Shown one piece after another: positions 47,301 through 56,882 of a stretch of 64,000 bases of DNA. A program made the translations under genes and the position numbers. Origin of the DNA: Luteibacter sp. (GTDB lineage Bacteria; Pseudomonadota; Gammaproteobacteria; Xanthomonadales; Rhodanobacteraceae); assembly GCF_009912395.1 (NCBI RefSeq), contig NZ_WNDO01000001.1, positions 124,001 through 188,000 of the forward strand, read 5' to 3'. The notes beneath the pieces were generated by a model. The model made no database searches. It was not told where the DNA came from and was given only the letters and a program-made list of their open reading frames with translations. Each line of letters opens with the position of its first letter. Positions within the stretch are counted from its first letter, which is position 1.

Positions 47301-47687
47301 CACGGTCACGGCGGAAAGCGCCGTGGCGTCGGCGGAGCTGGCGGCACCGGCGCCGACCGTCAGGTTGACGGCGGTGTCGTTACCCACGGCGAGGAAGACG
47401 TTGTCCTGGCGGGTCGACGGGGTGCCGTCCTTCTTCACGGTCACGTCGAACGGACCGCCCGTGCGCAGACCCTGCGCGTTGTAGCGACCGGAGGCGTCGG
47501 TGGTGACGGTCTTGGTGGTGCCCGACGGCTCGTGAACGATGACGACGGTGGCGTTGGACACCGGCTGGCCGGAAGCGTCGAGGACGCGACCGCTCATCGT
47601 AGCGGAGGTTTCCTGCGCGAATGCAGGTGCCGCAAACAGCGATGCGATCGCAAGCGGCAAGAGTTTGGCGCGGATTCGGCTATTCAT
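44319..47687 (-). pseudogene. Oar-like TonB-dependent receptor interrupted by one in-frame amber codon
   Basis: 1123 codons in one frame, broken only by TAG at 45221-45219 (codon 823). The upstream part has a signal peptide (LLPLAIASLFAAPAFA, about 10-24), a carboxypeptidase-regulatory-like domain (about 27-110), a plug domain (140-260) and barrel strands. The part after the TAG has 299 further residues (RSDNRFAQAVTYLTNTKKGG onward) and ends in the outer-membrane signature LTLRYTF. Without readthrough the product lacks the last beta strands and should not assemble. The codon context is CGC TAG CGT. A sequencing error or readthrough are alternatives. Confidence 0.85.
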
Positions 47688-47990
47688 TTAATGGTCGACC
47701 CTGTGGCTTGCAACGAAAAATTGGCCAGACGAAGGGACACCCGGCGGCGTGCCGGGTTGGTGCATTCGTCCTGGTTTGTCCCCTGAGTGCTTCTTGGGCT
47801 CGTACGTTCTACGTGAGCTTCGCAGGCTTTTACGCTTGCGTGACCGGCATCACATCCGTAGACCCGGCGGCGACAGTTGTTAAGCCCACTTTAACGGCAT
47901 TGTATGACAGATTTGTAACGCTTTCACGCCATTTTGATAAATACCACTTTTTCCTAGAGAGGGGTCCTTCCCACCCATCTCCATGAAAAA
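47688..47990 (-). promoter_or_regulatory. Upstream region of the TonB-dependent receptor gene
   Basis: 303 bases without a gene. Near the receptor start there is a leader hairpin ACCCGGC-GGCGT-GCCGGGT (47739-47757). An AT-rich tract at about 47878-47960 probably holds the promoter; I cannot assign confident -35 and -10 elements. Nothing else recognised. Confidence 0.4.
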
Positions 47991-49700
47991 TCAGGCGTTC
48001 TTCCCTAGGTACCGTGACCGCTTGGCAGCCTTCAAAGAAGCCAGGTCGAGCATGACAAGGCCATCGACGCAGCCGGAAAAGTCCGGATCCTCGCCGAACG
48101 CAAGGAATTGCACACCCTCGGGCTCCACGAGGTCCACGTACTGGCGGTACAGCACCGGCAAGGTGACACCCAGGGCGTCCAGGCGATGGCGAAGCTTGCC
48201 CAGGCCGGCGGCCGGGTCCAGGCCTTCCAGTTCGGCCCGCACGGAGTCGATGGTGGCTTCCGGGATCACGAACGGCTGGCGAGCGGCAGCGAGGCCCTGC
48301 ACACCGAAGAAATGCTGGTGAGCGGCGGCGATCCATTCGCGCGCCTCGCGCGGCATGCTCACCGACATGCTCACCGGGCCGAACAGGTAGCGCAGTTCAC
48401 GATGGCGCTGGAGGTAGAGGCCAATGCCCTGCCAGAGCTGATCGAGCGCGCGCGAGCGCCAGTAGGCCGGTGCGATGAAGCTGCACCCCAGTTCCAGGCC
48501 CTGGGCCAGACGCGATTCCAGCGCCGGCGAATAGTCGAACAGGCTGGACGTGTAGAGCGAGGACATGCCGTGCGCGGCGATCAGCTTGCCGCCGTGCCCG
48601 AAACGGTAGGCGCCCACGATGCGCAGGGCCTTGGCGTCCCACAACACCAGGTGCTCGTAGTAAGGGTCATAGGCATCGAGGTCGCGACGCTTGCCGGTGC
48701 CCTCGCCCACCCGACGGAAAGTCAGCTCGCGCAGGCGGCCGATCTCGCGCAATGCGGCGCTATCGGTCGCCCCCTGCATCAGCAGGATCTTCTTGCCGTC
48801 GGGCAGTTCGGCCAGTAACTCGGCCTTGTCCAGGTCGGCGACCACGCGCTCTATCGGCTCGGGGTGCGCCAGCGGCGTCTGGCCACCGAAGATCAGGCCG
48901 CGCTGGGCGCCGACACGGTAGACGTGGCGACGCATGAGCTTGGCGGCCTGCTCGGTCGAATCGCCGCTGACCTGCTTCAGTTCCTCGGCGTCGACGAGCT
49001 TGCCGATGCGGAAGCCGATGCGCTGCTTGCCCGAGGTGGCCTCGCGCGGAAGCATGGCCGTGCTCAAGGGCTTGGCCAGCATCGACAGGCCGTAGAAGGC
49101 CACGGAATTGCGTGCGTGGATATGTACCGGCAGCACGGGGACACCCGTGCGCGTGGCGATGCGCGCGAAGCCATCGGACCACTTGCCGTCGCGGACGCCG
49201 CCGGGGCGCACGCGGGACACTTCGCCGGCCGGGAAGAGGATCAGCACCTCGCCCGCCTCGATGGAGCGGAAGATGGCGCGCATGCGCGAGGCAGCGCCCT
49301 TGCCGAAGACATCGACCGGCAGCAGCAGGTTGCCCAGCTGCGGCACCGCGTTCAGCACGTCGTTGCCCAGGATGCGGACGTCGCGGCGGACCGAACCAAT
49401 GAGCTGGATCAGGGCGATCGCGTCGACCATGCCCAGCGGGTGGTTGGCGACCACGATCAGGGGGCCCTCGACGGGGATGTTCTCGCGCTCGCGTTCGGTG
49501 ACGCTGCAGCTGACGCCCAGGTGTTCGAGGGTCTTCTCGCAGAACTCGAAGCCCAGCGCGGTGCCGGCGACCTCGAGGGTGCGGTTGAAGCGATCTTCGT
49601 GGGCCAGCGTCTCCAGCATGCCGACAAGCGGCTTGCGCAGACGCGGGTGCTGGGCCAGCCAAGGCAGGCGCTCAAGCAGGGTCTGATCGATGCTCAGCAT
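47991..49700 (-). CDS. Bifunctional acyltransferase, ornithine-lipid synthase-like (OlsF type)
   Basis: 569 residues. The N-terminal half is a PlsC-like lysophospholipid acyltransferase with the NHPLGMVDAI (NHxxxxD) motif, LFPAGEVSRV and VLPVHIHARN. The C-terminal half (about 300-560) is a GNAT-type acyl-ACP N-acyltransferase like OlsB (LRELTFRRVGEGTGKRRDLD, DPYYEHLVLWD). The two-domain layout is that of OlsF, which makes phosphate-free ornithine lipids. Haemolysin-like and PlsC/GNAT names are used for the same family. The substrate here is inferred. Confidence 0.75.
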   Translation of the reverse strand: MLSIDQTLLERLPWLAQHPRLRKPLVGMLETLAHEDRFNRTLEVAGTALGFEFCEKTLEHLGVSCSVTERERENIPVEGPLIVVANHPLGMVDAIALIQLIGSVRRDVRILGNDVLNAVPQLGNLLLPVDVFGKGAASRMRAIFRSIEAGEVLILFPAGEVSRVRPGGVRDGKWSDGFARIATRTGVPVLPVHIHARNSVAFYGLSMLAKPLSTAMLPREATSGKQRIGFRIGKLVDAEELKQVSGDSTEQAAKLMRRHVYRVGAQRGLIFGGQTPLAHPEPIERVVADLDKAELLAELPDGKKILLMQGATDSAALREIGRLRELTFRRVGEGTGKRRDLDAYDPYYEHLVLWDAKALRIVGAYRFGHGGKLIAAHGMSSLYTSSLFDYSPALESRLAQGLELGCSFIAPAYWRSRALDQLWQGIGLYLQRHRELRYLFGPVSMSVSMPREAREWIAAAHQHFFGVQGLAAARQPFVIPEATIDSVRAELEGLDPAAGLGKLRHRLDALGVTLPVLYRQYVDLVEPEGVQFLAFGEDPDFSGCVDGLVMLDLASLKAAKRSRYLGKNA

Positions 49701-49918
49701 GATTTAGGCTCCCCATGACGTCGAACGGTGGAAACCGAACGTGGCCGGTGCGGAGTCGTGATTTCTCATAGTGCCTTCGAACGTCCTCTATGACTCCCAC
49801 CCTGGGAGCCTCGACCCATGCCCGGAGACGAATACCATCCGCCCCCGCCCATGCTCGCGGGCAATTATGACAGCTACCCTACCGTCACGTATGTTCCTAC
49901 GGCAATGTGCCGTTTGGA

Positions 49919-50527
49919 TCAGACGGCGATATGCAGGTAGGACGACACGCCGCCCAGGAACATCTGTACCGAAAGCGCGATCAGGAGCATGCCCATCAGG
50001 CGTTCCAGGGCCGTCAGGACGCTCTCGCCCAGCCATTTGAACAGGAAGGTGGAGCTGAGCAGGATCACCGAGGTGGCGAACCAGGCCAGGAACAGGGCAA
50101 TGCCCCACTCCGCCGTGCGGCCGGGCTGGGAATTGGTCAGCAGCAACAGGGCCGCCATGGCCGAAGGCCCCGCCACGCCCGGGATGGCCATGGGCACGAT
50201 GAAGGGCTCGCCCTCTCCCGGCTTGCCGAACACGCCACCCTCCACCGGGGGGAAGACCATGCGGATGCCGATCAGGAACAGCACGATGCCGCCGCCGATG
50301 CTCACCGATTCCTGGCGAAGCTGAAGCACCTTGAGAATAACCTGGCCACCCAGCAGGAACGCGACCAGCACGCCCAGGGCGATCAGCAGTTCGCGGATCA
50401 TCACCTTGCGCCGGCGCTGGGGCGGCACGTCCTTCAACAGGGCAAGGAACAACGGAATGTTGCCCAGCGGATCCATGATGAGGAACAGCAGGATGCCCGC
50501 GGACAACGTCGTCATCTGCGTTTCCAT
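49919..50527 (-). CDS. MarC-family integral membrane protein
   Basis: 202 residues with six hydrophobic segments. LFLIMDPLGNIPLFLALLKD and IVPMAIPGVAGPSAMAALLL are the two half-repeat motifs of the MarC/YhgN family. Inner membrane; transport substrate unknown, not linked to multidrug resistance despite the name. Confidence 0.88.
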   Translation of the reverse strand: METQMTTLSAGILLFLIMDPLGNIPLFLALLKDVPPQRRRKVMIRELLIALGVLVAFLLGGQVILKVLQLRQESVSIGGGIVLFLIGIRMVFPPVEGGVFGKPGEGEPFIVPMAIPGVAGPSAMAALLLLTNSQPGRTAEWGIALFLAWFATSVILLSSTFLFKWLGESVLTALERLMGMLLIALSVQMFLGGVSSYLHIAV

Positions 50528-50575
50528 GAAACGACTCCTTGCACGTCGCGCCCCGAGGCAGGGCCGTGCGAAAAC

Positions 50576-51349
50576 TTAGTGGGTGTGGCGAATATCGAGC
50601 ACGGTGCCGCGCGCATCGGCGCCGGCACCCGAAAGCAGATAGACGATGGCCTCGGCCGATGCCGTGGGCAACGGACGGTCGAGGGTGTTTTCTCCGTAGT
50701 ACGCCGCGCGACGTAGCGCCGTACGCATCGGCGCGGGCAGGAGCGCATGCACGCGCATCGCACCCTTGTGGTTCTCGGCGTGCAGCACCGCGGTCATGCG
50801 TTCCACGGCCGCCTTGGATACGCCGTAGCCACCCCAGTGCGCGCGCGAAAGCAGTTCCGGGTCGTCGAGCACGAACACCACCGCGCTGTCTTCCGCACGC
50901 GAAAGCAGCGGCATGCAGGCCTGGGTGAGCGCGAACGGCGCCGATACGTTGACCTGCATCGCACGAAGCCAGTCGTCCGGTTTGTGCATGGCGATGGGCG
51001 TCAGCTCGTTGAAATGCGCCGCCGCGTGCACGATGCCGTCCAGACGGCCGAATTCGTTTTCGAGGCCTTCGGCCAGTGCCGCGAAGTCGGCAGGCGTGGC
51101 GGTCTCGAGATCGAGCGGATGGATCACCGGCTGCGGACCGCCATCGGCGACGAGCTGGTCGTAGAGTTTTTCAAGCGAACGCACCTTGCGCCCGGTGATG
51201 ACCACCGTGGCACCCGCCCGCATCGCTGCCCGGGCCGTCTCACCGCCGAGGCCACCGGTGGCTCCGGTGACCACGATCACGCGTCCGTCGAGCTGGCCCG
51301 GCGAGGGGTTCCAGCCTTCGGGCAAACGGGTGGACGGCAGCGCGCTCAT
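50576..51349 (-). CDS. SDR-family oxidoreductase (YciK-like), catalytic Ser replaced
   Basis: 257 residues. The NAD(P) motif TGATGGLG is at 28-35, NVSAPFALTQAC follows, and the YGVSK (Tyr-x-x-x-Lys) is near 174. The Ser normally about 13 residues before the Tyr is replaced: the segment reads VVFVLDDPELLSRAHWGGYG. It is closest to YciK in layout. Substrate unknown. It overlaps grxD by four bases, so the two are co-transcribed. Confidence 0.78.
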   Translation of the reverse strand: MSALPSTRLPEGWNPSPGQLDGRVIVVTGATGGLGGETARAAMRAGATVVITGRKVRSLEKLYDQLVADGGPQPVIHPLDLETATPADFAALAEGLENEFGRLDGIVHAAAHFNELTPIAMHKPDDWLRAMQVNVSAPFALTQACMPLLSRAEDSAVVFVLDDPELLSRAHWGGYGVSKAAVERMTAVLHAENHKGAMRVHALLPAPMRTALRRAAYYGENTLDRPLPTASAEAIVYLLSGAGADARGTVLDIRHTH

Positions 51350-51669
51350 GTCCCGGCCCCAGCCACGTCACCTACCATGCGCTTGAGTTCACCCGCCGCA
51401 TGCAAGTCCTCCACGACGTCGCAACCGCCGATGAATTCTCCTTGGAGGAACAGCTGCGGAAACGTGGGCCAGTTGGAGTAGTGAGGCAGGCCCGCACGCA
51501 TGCCGGGATCGGCCAGAACGTTGACCGAATGGAACGTGGCCTCGGCGGCGGCAAGCGCCTTGGCCGCACGATCGGAGAACCCACAGGTGGGGAATTCCGG
51601 CGTGCCTTTCATGAAAAGCACGATCGGATGCGTCGCCACGGTGGCCTTGATCTCGTCTACGACGTCCAT
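51346..51669 (-). CDS. grxD: Monothiol glutaredoxin, Grx4 type
   Basis: 107 residues from ATG 51669. PIVLFMKGTPEFPTCGFSDR carries the CGFS active site (Cys29), followed by WPTFPQLFLQGEFIGGCDVV. CGFS glutaredoxins bind and transfer Fe-S clusters with glutathione and BolA partners. It is divergent from sodB and overlaps the SDR gene. Confidence 0.95.
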   Translation of the reverse strand: MDVVDEIKATVATHPIVLFMKGTPEFPTCGFSDRAAKALAAAEATFHSVNVLADPGMRAGLPHYSNWPTFPQLFLQGEFIGGCDVVEDLHAAGELKRMVGDVAGAGT

Positions 51670-51779
51670 AGGTCGGGTTTCATCATTAGAATGCTGACAG
51701 TTGCGTAGTGTAGCAGCGTGGCGCCCGCGCCCCCTGCTTCCTCTTTTCCTTCCCCCAGCCACCGCTAAGGAGTCCGCCC

Positions 51780-52361
51780 ATGGCGTTCGAACTTCCCCCG
51801 CTTCCCTATGAGAAGAATGCACTGGAGCCGCACATCTCGGCTGAGACCCTCGAGTTCCACTACGGCAAGCACCACCAGACGTACGTGACGAACCTCAACA
51901 ACCTGGTCAAGGGTACCGAGTTCGAGGGCAAGAGCCTGGAAGACATCGTCAAGACCTCGTCCGGCGGCGTCTTCAACAACGCGGCCCAGATCTGGAACCA
52001 CACCTTTTACTGGCATTCGATGCGCCCGGCCTCCCAGCAGGCCGAACCGCCGGCCAAGCTGGCCGATGCCCTGACCAAGGCCTTCGGCTCGGTCGACAAG
52101 TTCAAGGAAGAGTTCAGCAAGCAGGCCGCCGGCAACTTCGGTTCGGGCTGGACCTGGCTGGTGCAGCGCCCGGACGGCTCCCTGGCCATCGTGAACACCT
52201 CCAACGCCGCCACCCCGATCACCGGAAGCGACAAGCCACTGTTCACGGCCGACGTGTGGGAACACGCCTACTACATCGACTACCGCAACGCCCGCCCGAA
52301 GTACCTCGAGAACTTCTGGGCCATCGTGAACTGGGAATTCGCGGCCAAGAACCTGGCCTGA
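51780..52361 (+). CDS. sodB: Iron superoxide dismutase
   Basis: 193 residues. Metal ligands: His27 (LEFHYGKHH), His74 (WNHTFYW), Asp158 and His162 (DVWEHAYY). The GSGWTWLV context and the [11 protein letters not shown] segment are of the Fe type. No signal peptide, so cytosolic. Ribosome site TAAGGAG precedes the ATG. Its divergent neighbour is grxD, both concerned with iron and redox stress. A strong terminator follows. Confidence 0.95.
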   Translation: MAFELPPLPYEKNALEPHISAETLEFHYGKHHQTYVTNLNNLVKGTEFEGKSLEDIVKTSSGGVFNNAAQIWNHTFYWHSMRPASQQAEPPAKLADALTKAFGSVDKFKEEFSKQAAGNFGSGWTWLVQRPDGSLAIVNTSNAATPITGSDKPLFTADVWEHAYYIDYRNARPKYLENFWAIVNWEFAAKNLA

Positions 52362-52383
52362 TTCTTCGGTATCGGAATACGCG

Positions 52384-52419
52384 AAAGGCCGGGTCTAGCG
52401 ACCCGGCCTTTCGTTTTTT
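52384..52419 (+). terminator. Terminator of sodB
   Basis: 12-bp stem AAAGGCCGGGTC/GACCCGGCCTTT with TAGC loop, followed by CGTTTTTTG. Confidence 0.9.
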
Positions 52420-52464
52420 GTAGGAGCGCGCTTGCGCGCGATCGCGCGCAAGCGCGCTCCTACA
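52419..52464. repeat. REP-family palindrome, full perfect copy
   Basis: A perfect inverted repeat of about 46 bp whose arm begins GTAGGAGCGCGCTTGCGCGC. It follows the sodB terminator and ends 2 bases before the convergent purK gene. Related copies are at 56821, 58215 and 63692. REP elements of this kind are typical intergenic chromosomal repeats, and may stabilise transcripts or bind gyrase or IHF. Confidence 0.85.
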
Positions 52465-52465
52465 G

Positions 52466-53620
52466 TCAGCCTAAGGTTTCGATGGCCGGTGTGACCTGGG
52501 ATTCGCGACCCAGCCCCTGCCCCACTTCGGCAAGGCGCTTGCGCAAGGTGCCCGCATCCGGCGCGCACACGGTGGCATGACCCACCTTGCGACCGACACG
52601 CGCCTCCTTGCCGTAGTCATGCCAGTGACCGTCGGCCACCGACAGCACCGTCGCCGGGTCGGGCATCTCGCCGATCCAGTTGAGCATGGCGCTGCAACCA
52701 CGCACGCCGGTGTCGCCCAGGGCCATGCCGAGCACGGCGCGCACGTGGTTCTCGAACTGGCTGGTATGCGCGCCTTCGATGGTCCAGTGCCCCGAATTGT
52801 GCACACGGGGCGCCATTTCGTTGCCCAACAGCTCGCCGTCACGGACGAACAGTTCGAGGGCGAAGACGCCGACATAGTCCATCTTCTCCGCGATGGTCCG
52901 GGCGTGGGCATTGGCCGCGCGCTCCAGCTCATCCGTGGAGCCCGGCGCGGGCGCCAGGCTGAGGGAAAGCACGCCGTCGACGTGCCAGTTACGGGTCAGC
53001 GGCCAGCTACGGAACGAACCGTCGCGTCCGCGCACCGCCACCACCGACACCTCGCGCTCGAACGGCACGAAGGCTTCCAGGATCAGGCCGACGCGACCAG
53101 CGGCTTCGCCGAGGGCGGCCCAGGCGGCGTCGATATCAGCCGGCACCTTGAGGCGGAACTGGCCCTTGCCGTCATAGCCCAGCCTGCGGGTTTTCAGCAC
53201 AGCCGGCAGGCCGATGCGCTCCACCGCGCGGACGAGGTCGTCACGGGTGTCGACCGGATCGAATTCGGGGGTGTTCAGACCCGACTCACGGAACAGGGTC
53301 TTCTCCGCGAGACGATCCTGGGCGATGGCCAGCGCGCGCGGATTGGGGAAGACATCGACCAGACCCGCCAGCTTCTCGGCCGTGGCCGCCGGCACGTTCT
53401 CGAAATCGAAGGTGACCACATCGACCCGGCGGGCGAACTCGGCCAGGGCGGCCTCGTCGTTCCAGTCCGCGACGACCAGCTCGGCCACCTGGCCGGCACA
53501 GGCATCGGCGGAACCGTCGACCACCAGGGTGCGCACGCCCAGCGGCGCGGCCGCGAGGGCGAGCATGCGGGCCAACTGGCCGCCGCCCAGCACGCCGAGG
53601 CAGGGAAGCTTGCGGTTCAC
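52466..53620 (-). CDS. purK: 5-(carboxyamino)imidazole ribonucleotide synthase
   Basis: 384 residues from GTG 53620. N-terminal [20 protein letters not shown] is the PurK signature, with ATP-grasp elements [28 protein letters not shown] and [14 protein letters not shown]. It converts AIR, ATP and bicarbonate to N5-CAIR in purine synthesis. The start overlaps the purE stop (GTGA), so purE-purK are coupled. Confidence 0.95.
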   Translation of the reverse strand: MNRKLPCLGVLGGGQLARMLALAAAPLGVRTLVVDGSADACAGQVAELVVADWNDEAALAEFARRVDVVTFDFENVPAATAEKLAGLVDVFPNPRALAIAQDRLAEKTLFRESGLNTPEFDPVDTRDDLVRAVERIGLPAVLKTRRLGYDGKGQFRLKVPADIDAAWAALGEAAGRVGLILEAFVPFEREVSVVAVRGRDGSFRSWPLTRNWHVDGVLSLSLAPAPGSTDELERAANAHARTIAEKMDYVGVFALELFVRDGELLGNEMAPRVHNSGHWTIEGAHTSQFENHVRAVLGMALGDTGVRGCSAMLNWIGEMPDPATVLSVADGHWHDYGKEARVGRKVGHATVCAPDAGTLRKRLAEVGQGLGRESQVTPAIETLG

Positions 53621-54126
53621 GCGCGGGGATCCGGGTTGTCGAGGACCGTCTGGGTCTGCTCGGCGCGGAAGGCATCGAGCGCCGCAGCCACGGCAGGATC
53701 GTGCAGGGCCAGCACCGAAGCGGCCATCAGCGCGGCATTGGTAGCGCCGGCCTTGCCGATCGCCAGGGTGCCCACCGGGATACCGGCCGGCATCTGCGCA
53801 ATGGACAGCAGGGAATCCATGCCGTTGAGGGCCTTGGACTGCACCGGGACACCGAAGACGGGAAGCGGGGTCTTGGCCGCGATCATGCCCGGAAGGTGGG
53901 CCGCGCCACCGGCACCGGCGATGACCACCTGGATGCCGCGATCGCGCGCCGTGGCGGCGTAATCGAACAGCAGGTCGGGGGTCCGGTGGGCCGAGACGAC
54001 GCGGACCTCGTGGACCACACCCAGCCGGCTCAGCATCGCCGAGGCGTGCTCCATCGTTTCCCAGTCCGAACGCGAACCCATCACCACGCCGACGCGGGGA
54101 GCGCTCGCTTCGTTGCCTACAGTCAT
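53617..54126 (-). CDS. purE: N5-carboxyaminoimidazole ribonucleotide mutase
   Basis: 169 residues from ATG 54126. [37 protein letters not shown] and [20 protein letters not shown] are diagnostic. It converts N5-CAIR to CAIR. Coupled to purK downstream. Confidence 0.96.
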   Translation of the reverse strand: MTVGNEASAPRVGVVMGSRSDWETMEHASAMLSRLGVVHEVRVVSAHRTPDLLFDYAATARDRGIQVVIAGAGGAAHLPGMIAAKTPLPVFGVPVQSKALNGMDSLLSIAQMPAGIPVGTLAIGKAGATNAALMAASVLALHDPAVAAALDAFRAEQTQTVLDNPDPRA

Positions 54127-54197
54127 GGCCGGAGCTTCCAAAAGCGGCTATTGTACGAGCATTCCCGATTCCCAGGTTGGCCGTCCGGCCACATCCC

Positions 54198-54488
54198 ATG
54201 GACAAGCGCCTCATCGATATCCTCTGCTGCCCTGTCAGCAAGCGCCCCGTGCGCCCGCTCACCGCCTCCGAACGCGACAGCCTCAATGGCGCCATCCGCG
54301 CCGGCTCGGTCGACACCGTGGCCGGCGAAAAGGTCTCCGCCCCGCTCACCGAGGGCCTGATCACCACCGACGGCAAGCTGGTCTACCGGGTAGACGACGG
54401 CATCCCCGTCATGCTCCCCGAGGCCGGCATCGGCACCACGCAGCTGGGCGGCTTTACGCCGGATCAGGGACTCGCGCAAAATCCGTGA
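54198..54488 (+). CDS. Trm112-family (YcaR-like) protein
   Basis: 96 residues from ATG 54198. MDKRLIDILCCPVSKRPVRP and LVYRVDDGIPVMLPEAGI match Trm112/YcaR, though only a CC pair remains of the four zinc Cys. Bacterial members have unclear roles, with methyltransferase activation known in other domains of life. It stands alone, while in many relatives it sits with kdsB and lpxK. Confidence 0.82.
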   Translation: MDKRLIDILCCPVSKRPVRPLTASERDSLNGAIRAGSVDTVAGEKVSAPLTEGLITTDGKLVYRVDDGIPVMLPEAGIGTTQLGGFTPDQGLAQNP

Positions 54489-54565
54489 CCAGAGTCACGC
54501 TATAAGAACCTGCTTCCCTCACAATGCCTCCTCAGGCGGGGGCCAGCAGTAATCCAGGAAGCGCG

Positions 54566-56806
54566 ATGAGCAACGCGAGCGAGCCGTCCAACGTGATCGA
54601 CCTGAGCCAGAGGCTCGACCCGCGCAGCGATCGGGTCGGCGCCCTGCTGGTCAGCGTCCGTGGACTGGCCACCAAGCGCCTGCACGCGCTCGCCAGCAAC
54701 ATGTTCGAGAACATCGACGACGCCCTGTTCGACCTGGCTGAAAAGGCCGAGAACAACGCGGCGCAGACGCAGTTCTTCGACGGCATGCGCGAGGTTCGCA
54801 AGAAGCGCGCGATCGTCGAGCGCACCTTCCTGGGCCAGGTGGCCCGCGACCTCGCCGATTTCGCTTCCGGTCGCGCACGTGCCCCGGAAAGCGACACCAA
54901 CGCCCGCCCCCTCGCCAACATCGAGCTGAGCCTCGTCGGCGAGAACGAGCTGGAAGAATCCCTCGCCATCACCGGCATGGTGAGCAAGAACGAGCAGCGC
55001 CTCGCGCGCGCCCTGTTCGCCGTGAACCAGCGGCTGTCCGTGATCTGTGGGGGCACCCGCATGGACGACGCCAGCAACCCGGTCGGCCCATCCTCCCTCG
55101 CAGCCGCGTTCCGCCAGGCGATGCGCGAGCTGCTGGTCGAGGTCAAGGTCAAGCTCATCATCTACAAGCTGTTCGATCGCTACGTGCTGGCGGCCATCGA
55201 CGACCTGTACGACGACATCAACAACGAATTGGCGACGGCCGGCGTCCTGCCGCAGCTGCGCCACGAGATATCCACCCGTCACAGCGATGCGCCGGCTTCG
55301 ACCGGCGCGACGAGCGAGACTCCGGCGGCCACGGCCCCGGCGGCTGGCATGTCCAACCTCACGGACGCGGCCGCCAGCGAATTCATGCAGTCGCTGCATG
55401 CGCTCTTCAGCGCGCGGCGCGGCCCCGACATGGCGACCGGTGTCGCCGCGGGCCCGCTGCCCAGCGCGACCGAACTGCTGGGCGCCCTCACCCTCCTGCA
55501 AAGCCAGATCTCCCACCTGCCCAACGCCGCTTCCCCGCTGGCGACGCAGGCGGACGTCAGTCGCGACGTGGCCCAGCTCAAGGCCCAGCTGCTGACGCAG
55601 ATCGGCCAGCTTCGCGGCCAGCAGACCACCCATGTGTCGAGCATGGACGAGGACACCATCGACCTCGTCGGCATGCTCTTCGAGTTCATCCTCGAAGATC
55701 ACAACCTGCCGGCCGAGATGCAGGTCCTGCTCGCCCGCCTGCAGATTCCCTATTTGAAGGCCGGTCTCATCGACCGCCGGATGTTCGCGCACAAGACCCA
55801 TCCGGCGCGCCAGCTGCTGGACGCCCTGGCCGATGCCGCCAAGGGCTGGTCGGTGGAAGGCGATCGCGACGGCCGCCTGTACGACAAGGTCAAATCCATC
55901 GTCGAGCGACTGCTGCACGACTTCGACGACGACGTGGCCATCTTCCAGCGCCTCGCCGCCGAGTTGCAGGAATTCCTCGACATCAGCCGCAAGCGAGCCG
56001 AACTCGCCGAGCAGCGCGTCGCCGAATCCACCCGCGGGCGCGAGAAGCTGGAGCAGGCGCGTCGCCGCGCCGCCCAGGAAATCGTCGGCCGCATCGGGGG
56101 CGAATCGCTGCCTCCGATCATCTACGGCGTGCTGACCCGCGCATGGGCCAACTACGTCGTCCTGACGCTGCTCCGACAGGGCGAGGACTCGCAGGAGTTC
56201 CACGAGTCGCTCCGCTTCATCGACGAGTTCGTGACCAGCGCGCAGCCGACCCACGATACCGACAGCCGTCGCAGGTTGCGTTCGTTGCTGCCTGGCATCG
56301 AGCGCTCGCTACGTCGCGGCCTCGCGTCGGTGGCCTTCCAGGAAGCCGATACCGAACAGCTGCTCGCGCAGCTGCACACGTATTACCGCCAGCAACTCGG
56401 CGAAGCCTCCGCGATCGCCGAGCCGCCGGTCAGTGAGATGCCGCTGCCGCAGGCGATCCAGGCCATCGAAGAGCCCGTGCCGCCCGAGCCGGACGACGAA
56501 TCGGAAACCCTGTCCGACGACGCTTTCGACGAGCGCTACCTGTCGCAGGCCCGCGAACTCAAGGTCGGCCAGTGGCTCGAATTCGTCGCGGAAGATGGCA
56601 CCTCGGATCGCGCCAAGCTCTCGTGGATCAGCCCGATCAGCGGCCGCTACCTCTTCGTGAATCGTCGTGGCCTCAAGGTCGCCGATCACAGCCTGGGCGC
56701 GCTCGCACAGGCCTTCGCCAACGAAACAGCCCGTGTGCTGGACTCCACGCTACTGTTTGACCGCGCCCTGGATTCGATCGTCGAGAAGCTCCGCGCACCG
56801 CAGTGA
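54566..56806 (+). CDS. DUF1631 family protein
   Basis: 746 residues from ATG 54566 (an upstream ATG at 54524 is less likely). Large, mostly helical. FENIDDALFDLAEKAENNAA near the N-terminus and a C-terminal beta domain (LKVGQWLEFVAEDGTSDRAK, then PISGRYLFVNRRGLKVAD) resembling PilZ-like barrels are typical of DUF1631. The family is annotated in some genomes as thymidine phosphorylase, without support. A c-di-GMP-linked role is possible but the RxxxR motif is not evident. Confidence 0.85.
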   Translation: MSNASEPSNVIDLSQRLDPRSDRVGALLVSVRGLATKRLHALASNMFENIDDALFDLAEKAENNAAQTQFFDGMREVRKKRAIVERTFLGQVARDLADFASGRARAPESDTNARPLANIELSLVGENELEESLAITGMVSKNEQRLARALFAVNQRLSVICGGTRMDDASNPVGPSSLAAAFRQAMRELLVEVKVKLIIYKLFDRYVLAAIDDLYDDINNELATAGVLPQLRHEISTRHSDAPASTGATSETPAATAPAAGMSNLTDAAASEFMQSLHALFSARRGPDMATGVAAGPLPSATELLGALTLLQSQISHLPNAASPLATQADVSRDVAQLKAQLLTQIGQLRGQQTTHVSSMDEDTIDLVGMLFEFILEDHNLPAEMQVLLARLQIPYLKAGLIDRRMFAHKTHPARQLLDALADAAKGWSVEGDRDGRLYDKVKSIVERLLHDFDDDVAIFQRLAAELQEFLDISRKRAELAEQRVAESTRGREKLEQARRRAAQEIVGRIGGESLPPIIYGVLTRAWANYVVLTLLRQGEDSQEFHESLRFIDEFVTSAQPTHDTDSRRRLRSLLPGIERSLRRGLASVAFQEADTEQLLAQLHTYYRQQLGEASAIAEPPVSEMPLPQAIQAIEEPVPPEPDDESETLSDDAFDERYLSQARELKVGQWLEFVAEDGTSDRAKLSWISPISGRYLFVNRRGLKVADHSLGALAQAFANETARVLDSTLLFDRALDSIVEKLRAPQ

Positions 56807-56820
56807 TCCCGTCTGGCGAT

Positions 56821-56844
56821 ATCGCGCGCAAGCGCGCTCCTACA
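56821..56844. repeat. REP-family element, half copy
   Basis: ATCGCGCGCAAGCGCGCTCC plus TACA: one arm of the palindrome at 52419-52464. It lies between the DUF1631 and nadC genes. Confidence 0.75.
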
Positions 56845-56882
56845 CGTAAGATGGCGCCCTCTTCCTACCGACCGCCGTATCG

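Noticed and set aside
44301-47786. A 1161-codon open frame on the + strand opposite the TonB-dependent receptor
   Set aside because: Its translation is rich in Arg, Val, Gly and His with no recognisable domain, and it mirrors the codon pattern of the receptor gene. Long antisense frames are expected in GC-rich DNA.
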